Positions 40,876 to 49,816 of a stretch of DNA of 64,000 nt are shown in pieces. The notes under the pieces were generated by a model. It was not told the origin of the DNA, did no database searches, and was given only the letters and a program-made list of their open reading frames with translations. Source of the DNA: Chryseobacterium luteum (GTDB taxonomy: Bacteria > Bacteroidota > Bacteroidia > Flavobacteriales > Weeksellaceae); the NCBI RefSeq assembly GCF_000737785.1, contig NZ_JPRO01000001.1, positions 496,001 to 560,000 of the forward strand. The letters are read 5' to 3'. The translations under genes were made by a program, and so were the position numbers. How positions within the stretch are numbered: the stretch's first letter is position 1; each line of letters starts with the position of its first letter.

Positions 40876-42099
40876 ATGTATTCGATTATAGATATAGAAA
40901 GTAATGGTGCAGGTTATAGACATGAATGCATTATAGATATAGCCATCTACAGGTATGATGGGCAAAAAATCACGGACCAGTTTATATCTCTCGTTAACCC
41001 CGAAAGTGATATTACCCCTTTTGTGCAGAAGTTGACGAGCATCACTCCAAAAATGGTAAAAACCGCTCCAAAGTTCCATGAAATAGCAAAAAGAGTTATT
41101 GAAATTACCCAAAATACCACTTTGGTAGGTCATAATATTGACTTTGATTACAGAATGCTGCGTCAGTCTTTCAAAAGGCTTGGGTATGACTTTCAGACCA
41201 ATACTTTAGACACCATTCCGCTGGCGAAAAAAATGATTCCGGATGAAGTAAGTTATTCATTGGGCAAGCTGGTAAAGTCCTTGGGAATCCCATTGACGAA
41301 CCATCACAGGGCTGAAGGTGACGCAAGAGCAACATTGGAACTGTTCAAACTTCTGATCTCAAAAGACACTGAAAATGAGATCATCCAGAAACAGCATGAC
41401 GAGACCAACGCTAAAAGCTATATAAATAAGATCAAAGTCCTCACCCAGGACCTTCCCAATGAAAAAGGCTTTGTCTATTTTCAGAATGAAGCCGGGAAAA
41501 TCATTTTGTCGGATTACGTTCAGGATATCAATAAATTCTCTAAAAAAGTTTTCAATTCCAAATCCAAAAAATGGGAACAGATCCAGAAAGATGTTGAACA
41601 GATCAATTATGAGCTTACAGGAACAGATATCATTGCAAAGCTGATCCTTAATTCTAAAAATATCAAAAAAAGGGATGCGTTTCCGTTCGGACTTTATTTT
41701 AGAAATAATAAATACATTGTTGAAAAGAACCAACTGAATAAAACAGAGAAACCGATTCTGAAATTCAGGTCGTTTACCCAGGGAACAAAAGCGGTTCAGT
41801 TCATCAGCCTACAGGAAGAGTTTAATGACATTAATGTTTTCATGAAAAAAATTGATTTCAGAAAAAGAAATGAACTTTGGCTTGGGCAGGGAAGAAAACT
41901 GGGTGAAAAAATGTTTCTGATCATTGAAAACGGGAAAATCATGTCTTACGGGTTCTATGATCTGTTTACGCAGATTCAAACGATGAGCAAGATTGCGAAA
42001 CTGAAAATTGATCTCCCGTTATCTTCTACGGATCTTCATAATGATCTCCAATTAGCATTGTTGCGGGGTGACTTCGAAACCTTACCGTTACCGAAATAA
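40876..42099 (+). CDS. DnaQ-like DEDDh 3'-5' exonuclease
   Basis: 407 residues. The N-terminal 165 residues are an epsilon-subunit-type exonuclease: YSIIDIESNGAG supplies the first acidic pair, GHNIDFDYRMLRQ the second motif and HHRAEGDARATLELFKLL the His/Asp motif. The C-terminal 240 residues resemble the unassigned extension of Bacteroidota exonuclease-domain proteins (in some species a GIY-YIG nuclease domain sits here). I see GFVYFQNEAGKIILSDYVQDI, which fits a degenerate GIY-YIG start. A proofreading role with Pol III is one option; a stand-alone repair nuclease is another. Confidence 0.85.
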   Translation: MYSIIDIESNGAGYRHECIIDIAIYRYDGQKITDQFISLVNPESDITPFVQKLTSITPKMVKTAPKFHEIAKRVIEITQNTTLVGHNIDFDYRMLRQSFKRLGYDFQTNTLDTIPLAKKMIPDEVSYSLGKLVKSLGIPLTNHHRAEGDARATLELFKLLISKDTENEIIQKQHDETNAKSYINKIKVLTQDLPNEKGFVYFQNEAGKIILSDYVQDINKFSKKVFNSKSKKWEQIQKDVEQINYELTGTDIIAKLILNSKNIKKRDAFPFGLYFRNNKYIVEKNQLNKTEKPILKFRSFTQGTKAVQFISLQEEFNDINVFMKKIDFRKRNELWLGQGRKLGEKMFLIIENGKIMSYGFYDLFTQIQTMSKIAKLKIDLPLSSTDLHNDLQLALLRGDFETLPLPK

Positions 42100-42122
42100 A
42101 AATTTCTGATCAGTGAAATTTT
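42099..42122 (+). terminator. Terminator of the DnaQ-like gene
   Basis: AAAATTTC pairs with GAAATTTT around an 8-base loop and is followed by GATTTTTATT. Confidence 0.6.
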
Positions 42123-42131
42123 GATTTTTAT

Positions 42132-42139
42132 TATATTTG
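42132..42139 (+). promoter_or_regulatory. -7 promoter element of the frameshifted lectin-fold gene
   Basis: TATATTTG (TAnnTTTG), 32 bases before the ATG at 42172. Confidence 0.5.
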
Positions 42140-42171
42140 GATTGATTTTCAGATAGTCAAAAATCCCAATT

Positions 42172-42845
42172 ATGATCAGTCAAAAATTAGTAAGTGCTCT
42201 TGTATTGAGTGTCTTCACCTGTTTTTTATCAAAAGCGCAGAAGATAGCATTAAAAGCGGCGGATGTTGCTCCGTCTCAGGTAACTGTCAAAGAAGCAAAG
42301 TATAAGAATAAAAATGCTTTGGTTTTAGAAATTCAGAGGGAAGTGACCAATGAAAGACATTAGCCGTACTGAAAAATACAGATTTTCATAATGGCATCAT
42401 TGAAGCAACGATTTCCGGACAGCCCAATTCTACCGCCAGTGAAACGGCTCGTGGATTTATAGGTATTGCTTTCCGGGTGGCGGAAGATATTTCTAAAATG
42501 GAAGTCTTTTATTTGCGCCCTACCAACGGACGTGCCAATGATCAGGTTCGCAGGAACCATTCTGACCAGTATATTTCCTGGCCTGGATATCCATGGGAAA
42601 AATTAAGAAAAGAAACTCCGGAAAAGTATGAGGCTTATGCTGATATGGCGCCGGGTGAATGGATAAAGGTAAAAGTAGAGGTAAAGGGTGAGACGGCAAA
42701 ACTTTATGTGAACGGAGCTTCCCAGCCAACACTTATCGTTAATGACTTAAAACAGGGCGGAAACCTCCGGGGAGGAATAGGACTTTGGATTGGACCGGGA
42801 ACACTGGGGCATTTTACTGACCTTAAAATAACAAAAGAAGATTAA
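42172..42845 (+). pseudogene. Secreted concanavalin-A-like (LamG/DUF1080-type) protein, frameshifted
   Basis: Residues 1-63 read from 42172 with a signal peptide (VFTCFLSKAQ) and stop at TAG 42361-42363. The reading then continues in the -1 frame without interruption to 42845 (about 160 more residues: TLAVLKNTDFHNGIIEA, then GFIGIAFRVAEDISKMEVFYLRP and the C-terminal GIGLWIGPGTLGHFTDLKI). The combined protein of about 224 residues is a laminin-G/glycosyl-hydrolase-like jelly roll. The break is one missing base just before 42361. It may be a true mutation or a sequence error; the rest is undecayed, so the event is recent if real. Confidence 0.75.
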
Positions 42846-42950
42846 TAACATTTACGAATTTAAAAGAAAATGACAGGTTTTATAGGGTGCGCTTATGTAT
42901 TGATTTAGAGACGGTGCCGTTAATTTTCCTGAAGTAAAAAAAATAAATAG

Positions 42951-42958
42951 TACTTTTG
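42951..42958 (+). promoter_or_regulatory. -7 promoter element of the lysA leader
   Basis: TACTTTTG (TAnnTTTG). Transcription would start around 42963-42966, about 15 bases before the leader peptide ATG at 42979. Confidence 0.6.
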
Positions 42959-42978
42959 CAAAAAATAATAAAGAAGCA

Positions 42979-43050
42979 ATGCAAAATTTTAAACAAAAAC
43001 AAACCGGAAAAAAGGGAGCTGTAAAGTTTTCAAAGGTTTGGAATACGTAA
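42979..43050 (+). CDS. Lysine-rich leader peptide upstream of lysA
   Basis: A 23-codon frame, ATG at 42979 and TAA at 43048-43050. The peptide has six lysines (positions 5, 7, 11, 12, 16, 19; codons at 42991, 42997, 43009, 43012, 43024 and 43033), i.e. 26 percent Lys. Its stop codon overlaps the 5' strand of a predicted antiterminator (43049-43060). This is the arrangement of ribosome-mediated attenuation leaders such as trpL, here placed in front of the last lysine-biosynthesis gene. I infer that slow decoding of Lys codons controls lysA. Confidence 0.65.
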   Translation: MQNFKQKQTGKKGAVKFSKVWNT

Positions 43051-43114
43051 AAGAGTTGCCTTGCATAAAAATAAGTAATGTGGCAGACTCTTTTCGAAGA
43101 ATCTGCCTTTTTTT
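43049..43114 (+). promoter_or_regulatory. Attenuator of lysA: antiterminator and terminator hairpins
   Basis: The terminator stem GGCAGACTCTT (43082-43092) with AAGAATCTGCC (43097-43107) has a TTCG tetraloop, one C/A mismatch and a 7-T tract (43108-43114), ending 16 bases before the lysA ATG. The left arm can pair instead with AAAAGAGTTGCC (43049-43060), 11 to 12 pairs with a single bulge, which restores the mismatched C as a G-C pair. The two structures are mutually exclusive. The antiterminator strand starts at the leader peptide stop codon, so a ribosome finishing the peptide would mask it. Confidence 0.7.
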
Positions 43115-43130
43115 ATGTTAAATTAAAATT

Positions 43131-44330
43131 ATGAATTCAAAAGAATTACTAAAGATTGCCAATGAGTTTGGTACACCGGTGTATGTTTACGATGCAGAAT
43201 CGATTAAAATTCAATACGAAAAACTTACATCTTCTTTTTTAAAACACACCAAGTTCTTCTATGCAGCGAAGGCATTGACAAACATCAATATCCTTAAGTA
43301 TGTCAAGAACCTGGGTGCTTCTTTGGATTGTGTATCTATTAATGAAGTGAAACTTGGATTAAAAGCAGGATTTCCGAAAGAAAAAATATTGTTTACTCCA
43401 AATTGTGTTGACCTGGCTGAAATAGAAGAAGCAATGACCTGCGGAGTTCATATTAACATTGATAACATTTCTATTCTTGAGCAGTTCGGGAATAAATACG
43501 GAAATACATATCCTATTCTTGTAAGGATCAACCCGCATATTTTTGCAGGGGGAAACTATAAAATTTCAACGGGACATATCGACAGCAAGTTTGGAATCTC
43601 CATCCATCAGGTTCGTCATATCGAAAGGGTGATGAAAAGCACCAATCTTAACGTGGAAGGCCTTCATATGCATACAGGAAGCGAGATCAAAGACCCGGAT
43701 GTTTTCCTTCAGGCTTTAGAGATTATGCTGGAACTTTCCGAGCATTTCCCTAATCTGAAATATCTGGATATGGGAAGCGGTTTCAAAATTCCGTACCAGG
43801 ACAGCGAAGAAGAAACAGATGTAAAAACTCTGGGTAAAAAAGTGGAAAAAGTTATTTCGGAATTCTCAAAATCCACAGGAAAAAAATTCGAACTATGGTT
43901 TGAACCGGGAAAATTCCTGGTAGGGAAAAGCGGCTATCTTTTAGTGAAAGCAAATGTGATCAAGCAGACGACAGCTACCGTCTTCGTTGGAGTAAACTCA
44001 GGGTTCAACCACTTGATCCGTCCTATGTTCTACGATTCTTATCATATGATCGAAAACCTGTCTAATCCTAAAGGTGCCGAAAGGATCTATACCGTTGTAG
44101 GAAACATCTGTGAAACCGATACATTTGCCTGGGACAGAAAACTGAATGAAGTACGAGAGGGCGATGTTTTAGCGTTCCACAATGCAGGGGCCTACGGTTT
44201 TGAAATGAGTTCAAATTTCAACTCAAGATTAAAACCAGCTGAAGTCCTGTTCTTAGACGGAAAAGCTCACCTGATCCGTAAAAGAGATGAATTTGAAGAC
44301 TTGTTAAGAAATCAGATAGAAGTAATTTAA
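43131..44330 (+). CDS. lysA: Diaminopimelate decarboxylase
   Basis: 399 residues of the fold III PLP decarboxylases. The PLP lysine is in KFFYAAKALTN (Lys near residue 46), the phosphate-binding glycines are in YLDMGSGFKIPY, the substrate-side block is FEPGKFLVGKSGYLL, and VVGNICETDTFAWDR holds the conserved Cys of the active site. It converts meso-diaminopimelate to lysine, the final step of lysine synthesis. An attenuator-like leader precedes it (42951-43114) and a terminator follows. Confidence 0.95.
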   Translation: MNSKELLKIANEFGTPVYVYDAESIKIQYEKLTSSFLKHTKFFYAAKALTNINILKYVKNLGASLDCVSINEVKLGLKAGFPKEKILFTPNCVDLAEIEEAMTCGVHINIDNISILEQFGNKYGNTYPILVRINPHIFAGGNYKISTGHIDSKFGISIHQVRHIERVMKSTNLNVEGLHMHTGSEIKDPDVFLQALEIMLELSEHFPNLKYLDMGSGFKIPYQDSEEETDVKTLGKKVEKVISEFSKSTGKKFELWFEPGKFLVGKSGYLLVKANVIKQTTATVFVGVNSGFNHLIRPMFYDSYHMIENLSNPKGAERIYTVVGNICETDTFAWDRKLNEVREGDVLAFHNAGAYGFEMSSNFNSRLKPAEVLFLDGKAHLIRKRDEFEDLLRNQIEVI

Positions 44331-44350
44331 AATCAAGTATAAATTATAAG

Positions 44351-44380
44351 AACTCCGCAGTAAAATCTGTGGAGTTTTTT
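44351..44380 (+). terminator. Rho-independent terminator of lysA
   Basis: AACTCCGCAG pairs with CTGTGGAGTT (one G-U pair) around a 6-base loop and is followed by TTTTGTTT. Confidence 0.85.
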
Positions 44381-44769
44381 GTTTCCGGGATAAGGACTAA
44401 TAAACGCAATAACATTTCATTCATCTGATTTTTAGGCTGAATAAAGCCGTTTCACTTACAAATAAGCAATACAAGGGAAGTATTTTATATTTCTTTACTG
44501 AATAAAATGTCCTTGTTTTCCTTTCCAATAAGATAAAATTGATTTCACGAATTTTCTTATTCCAAATCCAGGTTAAAAACACTTAATGGTGAGAATTTTT
44601 CTTTTACAGTTATTCCAAATAAGTTGAAATTTTAATGCCGTACAGACATACAATTATAATTTATTATCTAAATTTGAGTGTGGTAAGGATTTTTTAAAGA
44701 CCAATATTTATCATTCCGTATCCGTTCCTCCATTCTATAACCGATATCAATACCAAAAAAATAGTAATT
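44381..44769 (+). promoter_or_regulatory. lysA-poxB intergenic region with the poxB promoter
   Basis: About 390 AT-rich bases. The only clear signal is TAAATTTG at 44669-44676, an exact TAnnTTTG element that gives poxB a leader of about 90 bases. No hairpin-plus-T tract or small gene is seen in that leader. Confidence 0.55.
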
Positions 44770-46503
44770 ATGGCCAAAAACATAGCAGAGCAGATTGTTG
44801 AAATGCTCGAAAATGCCAATGTGAAAAGAATTTATGCAGTAACAGGTGACAGCCTTAACCACCTTAATATTGCCGTTAAAAAAAGCAGCATCGAGTGGAT
44901 TCACGTAAGGCATGAAGAAGTGGGAGCATATGCGGCTGCGGCAGAAGCTGAGCTTGACGGGTTTGCAGTATGCGCGGGAAGCTGCGGTCCGGGACACGTT
45001 CATCTGATTAATGGAGTCTATGAGGCGCACAAATCTCACGTTCCAATGCTTGTCATTGCCTCCACAATTCCCAGCGATGAAATGGGAATGGATTACTTCC
45101 AGGAAACCAATACCATAAAACTGTTTGATGACTGCAGCCATTATAACCAGATGATTACAAGACCTGAACAGGTACAGAGAACACTGCAGACCGCTATTCA
45201 GCATGCTATTTCCAAAAAAGGAGTAGCCGTAATCGGTCTTCCGGGAGACGTATCAGAAATGGAAGCCGAAGAAGGGTCTACTTCTACCCAGATATTCAGG
45301 ACCAATCCAGTATTAAGACCTTCCGATGATGAATTGAAAAGCCTTGCGGCCTTAATTAACGAAAGTAAAAAAGTAACACTATACTGCGGAATCGGAGCAG
45401 GAGAAGCCAATGCTGAGGTAATAGAACTGTCAAAGTTTTTAAAAGCCCCGGTAGGCTATTCTTTCCGTGGAAAAATGGCCATTCAGCCGAATAATCCCAA
45501 CGAAGTAGGTCTTACAGGGCTGCTCGGATTCCCGTCCGCTTATCATGCCATGCACGAAGCAGATCTTGTGATTCTTCTCGGAACAGATTTCCCCTACCAA
45601 AAATTCATGCCTGTAAAAAATAAAATCGTTCAGATCGACGAAAGCCCGGAAAGATTGGGAAGAAGAGCCAAACTGGAGTTAGGTCTGGCAGGAGATGTGA
45701 AAGAAACAATCAAAGCTTTACTACCCTTGCTGGAAGAAAAGACAGACAGTCATTTCCTGAATGAGCAGCTTGCATTTTATGAAAAAGTAAAAGAAAACCA
45801 GCTTGCCTACGTGAAGGACTTTGGAAAAGAAAATGCCATTCAGCCTGAATATGTTGCCCATACCCTGGATAAGCTGGCTAAGAAAGATGCTATTTTTACG
45901 GTAGACACAGGGATGTGCTGCGTTTGGGGAGCAAGATTTATTACAGCAACCGGTGAAAGAAAAATGCTGGGTTCCTTTAATCACGGATCTATGGCGAATG
46001 CTATGCCGATGGCTATAGGAGCATCTTTGGCTCATCCGGACAGAGAAGTGATTGCGATGTGCGGGGACGGCGGGATTTCAATGCTTTTGGGAGATATGGC
46101 GACCATCTTTCAGTATAAACTTCCGGTAAAACTGATCGTTTTCAATAACAGAACCCTTGGAATGGTAAAGCTGGAAATGGAAGTTGGCGGTATGCCGGAT
46201 AACGAAACCGATATGATCAATCCGGATTTTGCAATGGTTGCGCAGGCAATGGGATATCCGGGGAAAAATGTTCACCAGCCTGAAGAGGTGGAAAGTGCCA
46301 TTAAAGAATGCCTGGCCTATAATGGACCTTATCTTCTTAATATATTTACCAATCCGAATGCGCTTGCCCTGCCTCCGAAAATAGACTTTGATCAGGTCAT
46401 GGGAATGACGAAATCTATGGCCCAGCTGATGCTTGGTGGTAAGATGGAGGAAGTTCTGGAAACTGTGAAATCCAATTACAAGCATATAAAAGGACTGCTG
46501 TAA
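44770..46503 (+). CDS. poxB: Pyruvate dehydrogenase (quinone) / pyruvate oxidase
   Basis: 577 residues of the thiamine-diphosphate oxidase family, close in pattern to E. coli PoxB: VKRIYAVTGDSLNHL at the start, RHEEVGAYAAAAEAEL with the conserved Glu, CAGSCGPGHVHLING, and the cofactor motif MCGDGGISMLLGDMATIFQYKLPVKLIVFNN. PoxB oxidises pyruvate to acetate and CO2 and passes electrons to membrane quinones. The C-terminal residues (about 550-577) may form the lipid-activated membrane anchor. The gene has its own promoter and terminator. Confidence 0.92.
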   Translation: MAKNIAEQIVEMLENANVKRIYAVTGDSLNHLNIAVKKSSIEWIHVRHEEVGAYAAAAEAELDGFAVCAGSCGPGHVHLINGVYEAHKSHVPMLVIASTIPSDEMGMDYFQETNTIKLFDDCSHYNQMITRPEQVQRTLQTAIQHAISKKGVAVIGLPGDVSEMEAEEGSTSTQIFRTNPVLRPSDDELKSLAALINESKKVTLYCGIGAGEANAEVIELSKFLKAPVGYSFRGKMAIQPNNPNEVGLTGLLGFPSAYHAMHEADLVILLGTDFPYQKFMPVKNKIVQIDESPERLGRRAKLELGLAGDVKETIKALLPLLEEKTDSHFLNEQLAFYEKVKENQLAYVKDFGKENAIQPEYVAHTLDKLAKKDAIFTVDTGMCCVWGARFITATGERKMLGSFNHGSMANAMPMAIGASLAHPDREVIAMCGDGGISMLLGDMATIFQYKLPVKLIVFNNRTLGMVKLEMEVGGMPDNETDMINPDFAMVAQAMGYPGKNVHQPEEVESAIKECLAYNGPYLLNIFTNPNALALPPKIDFDQVMGMTKSMAQLMLGGKMEEVLETVKSNYKHIKGLL

Positions 46504-46541
46504 TAATTTATCAGGAATTAAATACCGTAAATAAAATAGAA

Positions 46542-46568
46542 AACTTCAGGCCGTCCCTGAAGTTTTTC
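46542..46568 (+). terminator. Rho-independent terminator of poxB
   Basis: AACTTCAGG pairs with CCTGAAGTT around a 5-base loop and is followed by TTTCTTTT. Confidence 0.85.
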
Positions 46569-46602
46569 TTTTCAATAAAGCATTTAAATAATTAACTTTG
46601 TT

Positions 46603-46610
46603 AAGCAATT
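46603..46610 (+). promoter_or_regulatory. -7 promoter element of the TonB-C-like gene group
   Basis: TAACTTTG (TAnnTTTG), 20 bases before the ATG at 46631. Confidence 0.5.
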
Positions 46611-46630
46611 TTAATAACCCGTAATAGCCT

Positions 46631-47116
46631 ATGAAAGTTTTTACATTATTTATAGCACTTCTTGTGGCAAATTTTACATTTGCACAGCAGGATGTTGAAG
46701 ACAGAGATGATAACCCGATTACAGAAATCAATAAAAATCTTTTAAAAATAGATATTAAAGAACCTCTTTTACAGGTTGCGGTAAAAAACTGTAATGATTT
46801 CAAACCGGCTGCCTTTGAAGGTGGTGTAACGGTTTATAAAGAAACTCTGCAAAAATTTATGTATGATTATCTGAACTCGGATTTTTATGTCCTGAACGGC
46901 GATTTTACATTCATACTAACCATCGATCAGTCCGGAAAAGTAACTAATATTGAAGGAACGCCCAAAGTAGCCAACAGCACTTATTTTTTTGATGATATGA
47001 AATATGTGGTAAGGCGTATTAAAAAAAACTGGATTCCTGCTTCATGCAATGGTCAGCCTGTAACCTCGCAGATCAAGCTTAAAATGAATTTCTCCTCAAT
47101 AGCAACAGATCTGTAA
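46631..47116 (+). CDS. Secreted protein with TonB-C-terminal-like domain, first copy
   Basis: 161 residues with a signal peptide ending near residue 18 (VANFTFAQ). The C-terminal half has the beta-alpha-beta pattern of the TonB C-terminal domain: FTLTIDQSGKVTNIEGTP, a helix with DDMKYVVRRIKKNWIPA, then QIKLKMNFS. It has no N-terminal membrane anchor or proline-rich linker, so it is not a working energy transducer by itself. The next two genes are paralogues in tandem. The function is unknown. Confidence 0.75.
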   Translation: MKVFTLFIALLVANFTFAQQDVEDRDDNPITEINKNLLKIDIKEPLLQVAVKNCNDFKPAAFEGGVTVYKETLQKFMYDYLNSDFYVLNGDFTFILTIDQSGKVTNIEGTPKVANSTYFFDDMKYVVRRIKKNWIPASCNGQPVTSQIKLKMNFSSIATDL

Positions 47117-47125
47117 ACTGATCAG

Positions 47126-47536
47126 ATGAAAAAATACCTTCTATTGCTGCCTTTACTGTTTACCGGAATTAGAGGTTTCTCTCAAAATACTGTACAGACA
47201 GAAATGACAGCCTATACCTGGAAAGCAGAATTTCCCGGCGGTGACGATGCCTTCAGAAAACAGTTCATGGATATGCTTTATGCTTATGTAGATACTCAAA
47301 GCTATGCCATCAACGGGAAAGTAATCTTTGTAATCAATATAGCTCCGGACGGAAAAATGAACCGTCTCGACATTCTTCCGAAGATTAAAAACAGTGAAAT
47401 GTTTGTGGATGATGTGAAGTATGCCATGAAGAAGATCAAAGGAAAATGGAAGCCTGCTATGAAAGACAACACGCCCGTTGATTCCAAAGTGATAATCAAA
47501 GTTAATTTCAGTACCAATATATATGATCATGATTAG
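47126..47536 (+). CDS. Secreted protein with TonB-C-terminal-like domain, second copy
   Basis: 136 residues with a signal peptide (LLLPLLFTGIRGFSQ). The single domain closely follows the preceding protein: VIFVINIAPDGKMNRLDILP, DDVKYAMKKIKGKWKPA, VIIKVNFS. The start lies 9 bases after the previous stop and the end overlaps the next gene by 14 bases, so the group is a single operon. Confidence 0.75.
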   Translation: MKKYLLLLPLLFTGIRGFSQNTVQTEMTAYTWKAEFPGGDDAFRKQFMDMLYAYVDTQSYAINGKVIFVINIAPDGKMNRLDILPKIKNSEMFVDDVKYAMKKIKGKWKPAMKDNTPVDSKVIIKVNFSTNIYDHD

Positions 47537-48251
47537 AATATTGATTTTATTTTTAACTGTCTTTTTTATAAAGATGTTGGGGCAGGGAACTGTCGCGGAT
47601 TATCCAAAAGGAATGGAATCATATGAAGGCGGAGAAGTTCAGTTCTATAGGGACTTTCATCAGATACTTATTGATAAAGGGTTAAAACCCTGCGAAAATA
47701 AGAGTGAATTTTACAACCTCAAAATAGTGGTATATGAAGATACATCCGTTAAATATGGCATAGATAATTCGGAAACAGCATCTAAAAATAAATGTGCTTT
47801 AGAACTGGGAGTAAAAGTTCTTGAGTATATGAACAAGTGGAAACCCGCAGTTATTAATGGAATTAAAAAAACTGCAGTAACAAGTTTCCTTATTGTACCT
47901 GATCTTATGTTTTCCAGGTATGAAGACGGATATACGGCAAAGGACTTGGCAAGACTCCTGGGTCTGCCGGGAGGAATTAATAGTTTCAGGGCAGAAGTGG
48001 CTAAACAAATTGATCTAAATGGTTTTGTCTGGACGCAGCCTTTTAAGCTTGTGGTGAATTTCTCCGTGAGCAAAGAAGGAAAGATGGAAAATGTAAAGCT
48101 GCAGGAATCTTCTGGAAATACAGAATTTGATCAAAGGATTATAGACGGAATCAAAAGGATGAGAAAGAAAAAATGGACACCAGCAAAGAGATATGGAGAG
48201 CCGGTAGAGTCTTTTTATACCCTTCCGTTAACTTTTCATCCTCCCAAATAA
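47523..48251 (+). CDS. Secreted protein with two TonB-C-terminal-like modules, third copy
   Basis: 242 residues. A hydrophobic N-terminus is followed by a first, diverged module (about 25-125, ending VLEYMNKWKPAVINGIKK...FLIVP) and a second, better conserved module (about 165-242, with LVVNFSVSKEGKMENVKLQESSG and a helix ending KKKWTPAKRYGEPVE). It starts 14 bases inside the previous gene; a second ATG at 47529 is possible. The function is unknown. Confidence 0.75.
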   Translation: MIMIRILILFLTVFFIKMLGQGTVADYPKGMESYEGGEVQFYRDFHQILIDKGLKPCENKSEFYNLKIVVYEDTSVKYGIDNSETASKNKCALELGVKVLEYMNKWKPAVINGIKKTAVTSFLIVPDLMFSRYEDGYTAKDLARLLGLPGGINSFRAEVAKQIDLNGFVWTQPFKLVVNFSVSKEGKMENVKLQESSGNTEFDQRIIDGIKRMRKKKWTPAKRYGEPVESFYTLPLTFHPPK

Positions 48252-48279
48252 TCTCCTGCCATTCTGTCACAATATTTTG

Positions 48280-48287
48280 TATCTTTG
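48280..48287 (+). promoter_or_regulatory. -7 promoter element of miaB
   Basis: TATCTTTG (TAnnTTTG). It overlaps the 5' end of the longest miaB frame, which shows that the true start is downstream. Confidence 0.6.
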
Positions 48288-48369
48288 CAGACTAATCTGT
48301 TTGGGATTTAAAATTCATCACGATGCTTTGAAATTTAAATGCCGGGCATTGAACTTTAAAACGATTATT

Positions 48370-49806
48370 GTGCAGGAAAAATATATAGACGAAACAAAAC
48401 AGGGAGAAGCTTTTGCCATCGCTGAAAGGCCTGAGAATTCTAAAAAACTCTTTTTAGAAAGCTATGGCTGTCAGATGAACTTTTCTGATTCTGAGATTGT
48501 TGCATCTATTCTTAATGAGCAGGGGTACAATACCACCCTGAAAGTAGAAGAAGCAGACCTTATCCTTTTAAACACATGTTCCATCCGTGAAAAAGCGGAA
48601 CAGACCGTAAGAATGCGTCTTTCCCAGTTCAAGAATCTGAAAAAAGAAAGACCTGGTATGACGGTAGGTGTTTTAGGATGCATGGCAGAAAGATTAAAAA
48701 CCAAATTCTTGGAAGAAGAGCAGCTGGTAGACCTAGTAGTAGGCCCGGATGCTTACAGGGATCTTCCCAATCTTCTGAAAGAGACTGAAGACGGAAGAGA
48801 TGCCATCAATGTAATCCTTTCAAAAGAAGAAACATACGCAGACATCAACCCGGTACGTTTAGGCGGAAATGGGGTTACGGCTTTCGTAACGATCACCAGA
48901 GGCTGCGACAATATGTGTACCTTCTGTGTGGTTCCTTTTACCAGGGGAAGAGAAAGAAGCCGCGATCCGCACTCTATCATTAAAGAATGTCAGGACCTTT
49001 TAAATAACGGATACAAAGAAATTACCCTTTTAGGACAAAATGTAGACTCTTACCTATGGTATGGAGGAGGCCCCAAAAAAGATTTTGTAAAAGCTTCCGA
49101 AATGCAGAAAGCAACAGCGGTTAATTTTGCACAGCTGCTTGAGCTGGTTGCTAAAGCCGTTCCTGAAATGAGAATCCGATTCTCTACTTCAAATCCTCAG
49201 GATATGAGCCTTGACGTATTCAGAATGATTGCAAAACATGACAATATCTGTAAATACGTTCACCTTCCGGTACAGAGCGGAAGCAATAATATGCTTCTGG
49301 CAATGAACAGGCAGCATACCCGTGAAGAATATCTGGATTTAATTAAAAAAGCAAAGGAAATCGTTCCTGATATTTCTTTTTCACAGGATATGATCATCGG
49401 TTTCTGTAATGAAACAGAAGAAGACCATCAGGATACCCTAAGCCTGATGAAAGAGGTAGAATATGACTACGGTTACATGTTTGCCTATTCAGAAAGACCG
49501 GGAACACCTGCCCACAAAAAAATGGAAGACAATATCCCTGCCGACGTGAAGCAAAAGCGCCTGGCTGAAGTCATTGCACTTCAGGGAGAACTATCCAGAA
49601 AAAGAATGGAATCCTATGTAGGAAGACATCATGAAGTGCTGATCGAAGGAATCTCCAGAAAGAATAAAAACCAGTGGAAAGGAAGAAATTCACAAAATGC
49701 AGTCTGTGTTTTTGATATGCTTGAAGGCCAGAAAATAGGTGACATTGTGGACGTTTTTGTCTATGGTAATACACAGGGCACACTTTTAGGAAGAACTGCC
49801 GAATAA
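48370..49806 (+). CDS. miaB: tRNA-2-methylthio-N6-dimethylallyladenosine synthase
   Basis: 478 residues from the GTG at 48370 (MQEKYIDET). The longest frame begins upstream at 48277 but runs through the promoter and has no good start. The N-terminal iron-sulfur site cysteines are in ESYGCQMNFSD, LNTCSIREKAE and VLGCMAERL. The radical SAM motif CDNMCTFC follows in TRGCDNMCTFCVVPFTRG, and a TRAM-like domain ends the protein. MiaB adds the methylthio group to i6A37 of tRNAs reading U-starting codons. MiaE, which hydroxylates its product, is at 15817-16395. Confidence 0.95.
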   Translation: MQEKYIDETKQGEAFAIAERPENSKKLFLESYGCQMNFSDSEIVASILNEQGYNTTLKVEEADLILLNTCSIREKAEQTVRMRLSQFKNLKKERPGMTVGVLGCMAERLKTKFLEEEQLVDLVVGPDAYRDLPNLLKETEDGRDAINVILSKEETYADINPVRLGGNGVTAFVTITRGCDNMCTFCVVPFTRGRERSRDPHSIIKECQDLLNNGYKEITLLGQNVDSYLWYGGGPKKDFVKASEMQKATAVNFAQLLELVAKAVPEMRIRFSTSNPQDMSLDVFRMIAKHDNICKYVHLPVQSGSNNMLLAMNRQHTREEYLDLIKKAKEIVPDISFSQDMIIGFCNETEEDHQDTLSLMKEVEYDYGYMFAYSERPGTPAHKKMEDNIPADVKQKRLAEVIALQGELSRKRMESYVGRHHEVLIEGISRKNKNQWKGRNSQNAVCVFDMLEGQKIGDIVDVFVYGNTQGTLLGRTAE

Positions 49807-49816
49807 TTTTAAAGCC

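Noticed and set aside
42850..43130. Lysine riboswitch or T-box in front of lysA
   Set aside because: The region is too short, with no conserved lysine-riboswitch core or T-box sequence; the Lys-rich frame with competing hairpins explains it better.
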